From contig MU069615.1 in NCBI GenBank assembly GCA_002284615.2, positions 422,753-448,223 on the forward strand: a stretch of 25,471 nt of DNA. Reading direction: 5' to 3'. Positions 20,989 through 25,471 of the stretch are shown one piece after another. Both the position numbers and the translations under genes were made by a program. The notes under the pieces were generated by a model. It saw nothing but the letters and a program-made list of their open reading frames with translations, was not told the DNA's origin and made no database searches. Origin of the DNA: Dunaliella salina. Its lineage: Eukaryota > Chlorophyta > Chlorophyceae > Chlamydomonadales > Dunaliellaceae. Within the stretch, counting starts at the first letter, position 1. The number at the start of each line of letters is the position of its first letter.

Positions 20989-21757
20989 TCAGTATTTGGT
21001 GTCTGGAAGGCAACCTGGCATGAGTATGACCTCTGGGGTTGCTGTCCTGGTGTGTTTGAACAAAGTGTTCCTGGAGGTGTTGAGTCCAAATGTCTGCAGG
21101 TATAGGGGTCGCGAGCTTGTGTTTGGGAGCTCACACCACTTTATAAGCATCCTCATGAGGAGAGTCAATGAGGTCCACAATTCCCTGAGCTTTGTGCTTC
21201 TGATGGGCTCTCTTCCTCATTCTACAGTATCTTGAGTAGGCGCGCTTGAGGTCTGCAGTAGGTAATCTCTGTCTGATGTGACGTCGTATATCTGCTTTGT
21301 ACGCTCTGCATGTCCCATCGAACCACGGTGCTAGGGGAAGGCCAAGTCTTGCTCTGGGTGGTTTATCATTTGAGACCATGTCAGCCATTTCAGCGGCATG
21401 CTGGATGTAGGAAACAAAAATGTTGCAAGCAGAATCAGCATTGCCTTCTTGTATGGCTTCATAAAATGTCTGATAGGCAAGCTCATCCTCCAGCAGATTT
21501 GCCACATACCTGTGTATGGAATTCTGTTTCCAGGTAAGTCTAGGATAGTCATCCCTCTGCCTNGCTGTATGTCTGGGCAGGCGCACATCCAGATGTGGCA
21601 GTCCATGAACAAGACATTCACATGTCAGAGGTCTATGGTCCATGAGATCGACGTGTTGTAATACCCATATTTCCTGGCAACATGGGTACAGCTCTGGTCT
21701 CGGTCTGAAGACTTTCTCTTTACGTGTGCCATGAGGGCAGGGAAAATGTGGTGCATC
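20989..21757 (-). pseudogene. LINE endonuclease C-terminus and basic linker, broken
   Basis: On the minus strand, residues near 21640 read VDLMDHRPLTCECLV. This is the strand-turn ending in the conserved DH of apurinic-like endonucleases, where the His is catalytic. The linker follows: PWFDGTCRAYKADIRRHIRQ, then an Arg/Lys-rich helix (RYCRMRKRAHQKHKAQ) and a stop at 21131. A second frame continues to 20989 (YLQTFGLNTSRNTLFKH). An undetermined base sits at 21563. The endonuclease N-terminus is missing because the copy is cut at about 21750. Between 20692 and 20989 I see no RT motif in any minus frame. Confidence 0.72.
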
Positions 21758-22425
21758 ATAGGAGGGAAGAAAAAATTTTGCATGGAAGGCATGTGTAAAT
21801 TTTGCGCTGGAACCCCCTGCCCCCCCCCCCCCCCCCCCACCCCCCCCCCCCAGTCCCCCAATCGGGACAACAAGGATACCAATCTGCTCCTCTTTCAAAT
21901 AGCTATGAATGTGCATACTCGCAATGAAATATTGGTATGCAGCAGAGTTATGGGGCAAAAACTAAGGAGGGGAGGCTCATGTATACCTGCCCTACTGGGC
22001 ACCCAGAACCGGCACGTGACTCTACAAATTGCCCTCCTGATTTCACCAAGCAAGAACGCATCATACATTGTCACTATTGTGGGAGTTTGGATTGATTTGC
22101 TGCATGTTTGCCTCCATACCCCTTACTGCTCAAACCCTTGCGCGCTTTGCACGGACTCCCAGCCATGCACACAGACCCCCCCTTTTACTCAATATGCACA
22201 AAGAGGGTGCCAATCAATAGCTCTTGAGCTTAAGAATACAACAATATATTTGAAATTCTGTAGTGGCTCAGTAAAATTCTGGAGTGGCGGTCCCAAAAAC
22301 TGGAACCCCCCCTCCCCTCTGCCTTCCTTCCGATTGGACCCATATTCATACTAATCGATAGCTCTTGAGCTCAGGATTCCGAAGATATAGTTCTTAATCG
22401 GTTCGACAGTTGCCGTTCAAAAGTT
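21750..22425 (+). repeat. Dispersed repeat R1, copy B, with poly-C expansion
   Basis: Matches copy A through GCAGCAGAGTTATGGG, TACCTGCCCT, GCCCTCCTGATTTCACCA, CATACATTGTCACTAT, TTTGCTGCATGTTTGCCTCC and CACACAGACCCCCCCTTTTA. GAGGGTGCCAAT follows, then the twice-repeated CTTGAGCT(C/T)A core. Where copy A has CCCTGACCCACCCACC, this copy has about 32 C with a single A (21820-21851). Confidence 0.75.
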
Positions 22426-22429
22426 ACCC

Positions 22430-22880
22430 AAACTCCTCCCTCCTATGCAGCATGACACATTTAAGGGTTGGACCCCCTGACCCACCCACCACCCCCCGAA
22501 TGCTCCCTTTTGGTGCCTTAGTCTTGATAATGGGGTTACAAATCTGCTTGTTTTTCAATTCTCCTTCCAGGCACCCAAAACTGGCTTGCAAGCCGATGAA
22601 CAGCCCTCCTGACTTCACCATGCTACAACACATCCGACTAACCCAGAAGTTTGGATTGATCTGCTGCATGTTTGCATGCACCCCCCCCCCCCCCCCCCCC
22701 CCCGCTACCCACACCCTTGCACGCATGGCACTGACTTTCTGCCTTGCTTATTGCTTATTGCCCCCCCCCACCTTTTCTTACCCAATTTCCTCAATGAGGT
22801 TGTCAATCCACAGCCTTGAGCTCAGCAACCCGTGCTGTACTTACAATTCTGAGAAGGGGCCCACGGAAATTTTGGAGGAT
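22430..22880 (+). repeat. Dispersed repeat R1, copy C, tandem to copy B
   Basis: Starts with GGGTTGGACCCCCTGACCCACCCACC and continues GGCACCCAAAACTGGCTTGCAAG, GCCCTCCTGACTTCACCATG, CTGCTGCATGTTTGCATG. A run of about 24 C (22680-22703) replaces the ACACCCCCTGCCGCCC of copy A. Then come ACACCCTTGCACGCATGGCACTGAC and CTTGAGCTCAG. It lies head-to-tail directly after copy B. Confidence 0.75.
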
Positions 22881-24089
22881 CCCTAAACGAAGTAGAAACC
22901 TTCCGCCTCCTCATTAAACAACAACCAATCAACAGCTTTCAAGATCAGGATGTAGGGTAAATTATTTTTAAAAAAATTGGCTCATGGCATCAGATTGTCA
23001 TGCCTTCTGGTGCCTCTTGTGTAGCAGCCCTATGATGTCAGGTGTGAGCAGTTAGGTGGCTAGGGGTCCAAGAAAAATTTCACCTCACTTGGGCACCTTG
23101 TAGGCCGTACGCTGTAATCGGTTGTAATGGGGGCGGTTTTAGCCTTGGTTACATTCTGGGGAAGAGAACGAAACCCCCTCTCCCAGCAGTATGATGGTGT
23201 AGGACACTCTCGTGACTAAGTAAACTTCATACTTCTGCAAGCTGAGGTCTTGTGATGTCCATGCCAACTGACCTCATTGCTACACCAAGACATCTTTCCT
23301 GCATAGCCTCGCCTATGGGCAGGGGGGGACTTCAACTCTTGATGGGGATTTCTTAGAAGTGCACTAAAAACCTACATCAAAAGTTCATGAGAGCTTTGGG
23401 AGGTCCAATCAAAAGAAATTTGTGAAGCAATGTGTCAAAGGTGACCCCCCAGGTTGCCGTCTGACCAGCCCAGGAATCTAGTGAATTGTGCACAGAAGAA
23501 AGGAGATTAAGGGGGATTGATTTGTGTAAAAACCAGAACAGGCTAAAGGGGGTGGGTCCGCAAGGTTCTAACTCACGTACTTGACTTTGAAGTGCTGTAA
23601 CTTTGCGCCAAAAGCGGGTTCTAAGAAGAGCGGGTACTAAGACGATGTGTTTGTGTGCTTGACAGCTTTTGTCAGTCTCTCGTCCTGGTGGCCTGCACTG
23701 CCAACCTCAGCCATGTCAAAGTTTGCCCATACATCCAAGAAATACCTGGAATGCCAACTTCACACATCATAAACTTTGGCCTATTTATGGTGGAGAGGTT
23801 TTTTAGATAGAACAAAGTATGAAAAAAGTGGATAGCAAATGCCTTTTGTGTGTAAACAAAAGTGAGGGGTTAGAGGTCCAGCTTCCTTGGGTTGACCGCT
23901 CTCATATAGCCAGGCAATTGCCCCTACATCCTTTTGCAGCCACTTCATCTGATTGGGACAATTTTGGCTCTGAAGTGCAGGTGGTGCTACAAGCTGCAAG
24001 AGCCAAGGCTTAGATTTGTGTAAATTGCCGCAGGTGCTTAGATAGACTGAGCTGAAGTTCATGTGAGGTATGCAAACCCCAATTTGGTG
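22881..24089. other. Intronic stretch without recognised feature
   Basis: I see only short fortuitous frames, scattered words of the R1-R3 families and no coding, RNA or mobile signature. Confidence 0.5.
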
Positions 24090-24345
24090 CTTTGTTTGGG
24101 AAAATGGCTGAAATTGCCAAACTCGACCAACCACATGGTCTTTCCACTCAATTTTTTTTGCAATAGTACTGAAAAAAAAAATTGCATTATTTGCAATATT
24201 TTTTTCTCAACGCATTATTTGCATTAGTATTATAAGAATCCCAAGCCGCTAAAAAAAACGCCAAATTTAGTGCAGTGGTTGGTCAGGTATGGAATTTTGG
24301 TGGTAAAAACAGCTTGGGCATGTGTGGCCTAACTAGCTGCTTTAA
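24090..24345 (+). repeat. Dispersed repeat R3, copy 3
   Basis: In the order of 3125-3310 and 4230-4390 it has AAATGGCTGAAATT, CCACTCAATTTTTTTTGCAAT and AAGAATCCCAA. After those come TTTAGTGCAGTGGTTGGTCAGG, GGAATTTTGGTGGTAAAAA and TGTGGCCTAACTAG. It carries an extra 50-70 bases of A/T-rich sequence (TTGCATTATTTGCAAT) not in the other copies. Confidence 0.55.
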
Positions 24346-25166
24346 AATTTCTGCGCTGCAGAAAGAGAGGAACCGCTGCTGGGAAACAGCTAGTGGGGGC
24401 ACACCTTTACTGGGAGCATGCTCGAAAACAAGCAATTTTAGGCCTCTACTGACTCCCTCTGGTAGAATAAAGCGTTCTGTTTTCCCACCATGTTGCCAGA
24501 TTGGCCCCTTTTTCCCACACTGAGCACCCGAGCACACACACTGCGCCTTGATCTTGTTGAGATGGAGACATCAAGGAGTCAATATTTTCCTTCATAACCC
24601 CCCCCAAAAAACAAGGCCAAGCTGGGACACTCTAGAGCAGGTCAAAAAAGTTGAAATGCCACTAACCTTAAAAGACACACCAATCAACCCTCTTCAATCA
24701 CAAATCTGCTGATCGTCTGCTCTGCATTTCTTTACATTAAAGCCATCACCATCTGCTGATGAGTAGAGAAAATATCACACCCAGATTATCCGATAAATCC
24801 CTCCTTTGGAGTTGCAACTGCTTAAACAACAGGGAGTTCGAGGTCATCTTCATTGCCTCTTTGTTTAAACACAATACAATGCAAATATTGTTAGGAAGGT
24901 TGAAGTTTGCACATCCTCTCAAAGTTTTAGGTATAAGAATTACTTTTAAATAGGGTCTGCAATGCATGTCCAATTCCTTGCTTTGCAGCTGCTTGCCAAT
25001 GCTGAGGACTGGACCAACAAGAGTGGCTCTACATTTCACTTTGTGCCAAAGCAACTCAAAGCTGGGTCATGCAGGCATGCAATACCAAATCACAATTGAA
25101 AAATGTCGTATGTGTATTGTTGTTGCATGACGCTGCTTTTGACATTGTGACCTGCATCGTGCTCAG

Positions 25167-25292
25167 GAAAATTGTCTGAGGCTGAAGTCCTCTATCGTGA
25201 GAGCCTGGCATCTCGACAGCGTGTTCTCGGCCCAGAACACCCTGACAGCATTTCTTCTGTCAACAACCTTGCCAGCTGTCTTAAAGACCAAG
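25167..25292 (+). CDS. Exon 7 in window: one symmetric tetratricopeptide repeat
   Basis: The exon is exactly 126 bp (42 codons), with phase 1 at both ends. It therefore encodes one complete kinesin-light-chain-type TPR unit: KLSEAEVLYRESLASRQRVL, then GPEHPDSISSVNNLASCLKD. The Gly codon split G|GA at the start and the G left at the end keep the repeat register, so such an exon can be duplicated or skipped without a frameshift. The acceptor is GTGCTCAG and the donor CAAG|GTACGT, the same donor sequence as exon 6 (TTAG|GTACGT), as expected if repeat exons arose by duplication. The residue pattern follows exon 6 directly (CLTNLG then KLSEAEVLYR). Confidence 0.9.
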
Positions 25293-25471
25293 GTACGTAG
25301 ATCCAAGCATTGGGTCTCCAGGAGATAATGAAATGTGTAGCAGGGATTTTTGCATGTTACAACATTTTTATCATTACTGTGATTGCCTCTACACTGCTAG
25401 ACTTGGACGGCCTGGAGTTGGACAAGGCATTGTGAAGAGATGGAAGAAACACTGTGCAAGCAGCATGTGTG
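25293..25471 (+). other. Intron start after the last TPR exon; possible terminal exon at 25401
   Basis: Starts GTACGT. A TACACTGCTAG acceptor-like site at 25390-25400 would open a phase-compatible frame of about ten codons (DLDGLELDKAL) ending TGA at 25433-25435. These residues do not resemble the start of another TPR unit, and the site lacks the CAG|G used by every other exon here. I regard it as a weak candidate; further TPR exons beyond the window are more likely. Confidence 0.3.

Larger units (their letters stand above)
18430..21750 (-). mobile_element. Degenerate antisense LINE (non-LTR retrotransposon), APE type
   Basis: Minus-strand segments, in the correct 5' to 3' order, are an endonuclease C-terminus with an SDH-like DH motif, a basic linker, RT motifs B and C, the RT thumb/connection, and a C-terminal Cys/His knuckle. 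The order endonuclease-RT-CCHC places it in the L1/Jockey-type LINEs with an apurinic-like endonuclease; I do not assign a clade. The 5' border falls at about 21750, where repeat R1 begins. The 3' end is probably near 18430, where a tail-like sequence shared with 547-600 is found. Multiple frameshifts, a missing RT front part and an internal 700-bp insertion make it dead. Confidence 0.85.
10743..25166 (+). other. Apparent 14.4-kb intron of the NB-ARC-TPR gene
   Basis: The donor GTACGT and the acceptor GTGCTCAG flank two TPR exons whose phases (1/1) and repeat registers fit exactly. No other TPR exon was recognised inside, although a symmetric 126-bp exon could hide there. The interval contains R2, a CA/CG tract with a 79-base gap, a MITE, an inverted R4/R1 composite, a LINE with a nested element, tandem R1 copies and R3. 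The stretches 11111-12380, 15481-16480, 16660-18430 and 22881-24090 show nothing I can name. A true intron, an exon-bearing intron, or a mis-joined assembly are all possible. Confidence 0.5.

Noticed and set aside
21760..21958. N-terminal Gly-rich part of the 275-codon minus frame
   Set aside because: This is repeat R1 with a poly-C tract read on the other strand, fused by chance to the LINE endonuclease remnant.
21731..22354. 207-codon plus-strand frame
   Set aside because: Covers repeat R1 copy B and a poly-C (Pro) tract; other R1 copies do not preserve the frame.
22410..22886. 158-codon plus-strand frame
   Set aside because: Repeat R1 copy C with a poly-Pro run from C24; not conserved in the other copies.
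24746..25054. 102-codon minus-strand frame just upstream of the last TPR exon
   Set aside because: No domain seen, overlaps open frames on the other strand and lies in the intron; insufficient support.

Overview
This is eukaryotic nuclear DNA: introns with GT-AG borders, long microsatellites, a LINE, TIR elements and dispersed repeats, and no bacterial-style operons. Exon codon use is mixed and GC moderate. TG/CATGC-rich microsatellites, very long introns and an NB-ARC/TPR gene make a unicellular green alga (chlorophyte) my best guess. That is inference; nothing here proves the lineage.

One host gene can be read on the + strand, and it is incomplete at both ends. Seven exons are supported: 824-967, 1152-about 1367, 8662-8879, 9298-9521, 9961-10285, 10495-10742 and 25167-25292. 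From the third exon to the seventh, every splice phase closes exactly, giving about 380 continuous residues. The product is a STAND-type NTPase. It has the second half of an NB-ARC domain (kinase-2/Walker B, RNBS-B-like and GLPL-like motifs), then a winged-helix/ARC2 region, a spacer, and at least four 42-residue tetratricopeptide repeats of kinesin-light-chain type. The P-loop exon must lie upstream of the window.

Most of the rest is intron of this gene. An apparent 7.3-kb intron (about 1368-8661) begins inside a 152-bp (TG)n tract. It holds several dispersed repeats and a 912-bp TIR element with a TTA target duplication. An apparent 14.4-kb intron (10743-25166) holds a (CA)n/(CG)n tract with an assembly gap, a 164-bp MITE related to the 912-bp element, and an inverted copy of a composite repeat also seen at 3.5-4.7 kb. 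It also holds a degenerate antisense LINE (about 18430-21750) carrying a nested 700-bp TIR element, and two tandem repeat copies with poly-C expansions.

No tRNA, rRNA, CRISPR array or complete intact gene was recognised. Points most worth a second look are the NB-ARC-WHD-TPR gene with its huge repeat-filled introns, the splice donor embedded in a (GT)n microsatellite, and two TIR elements carrying decayed exon-like open frames.
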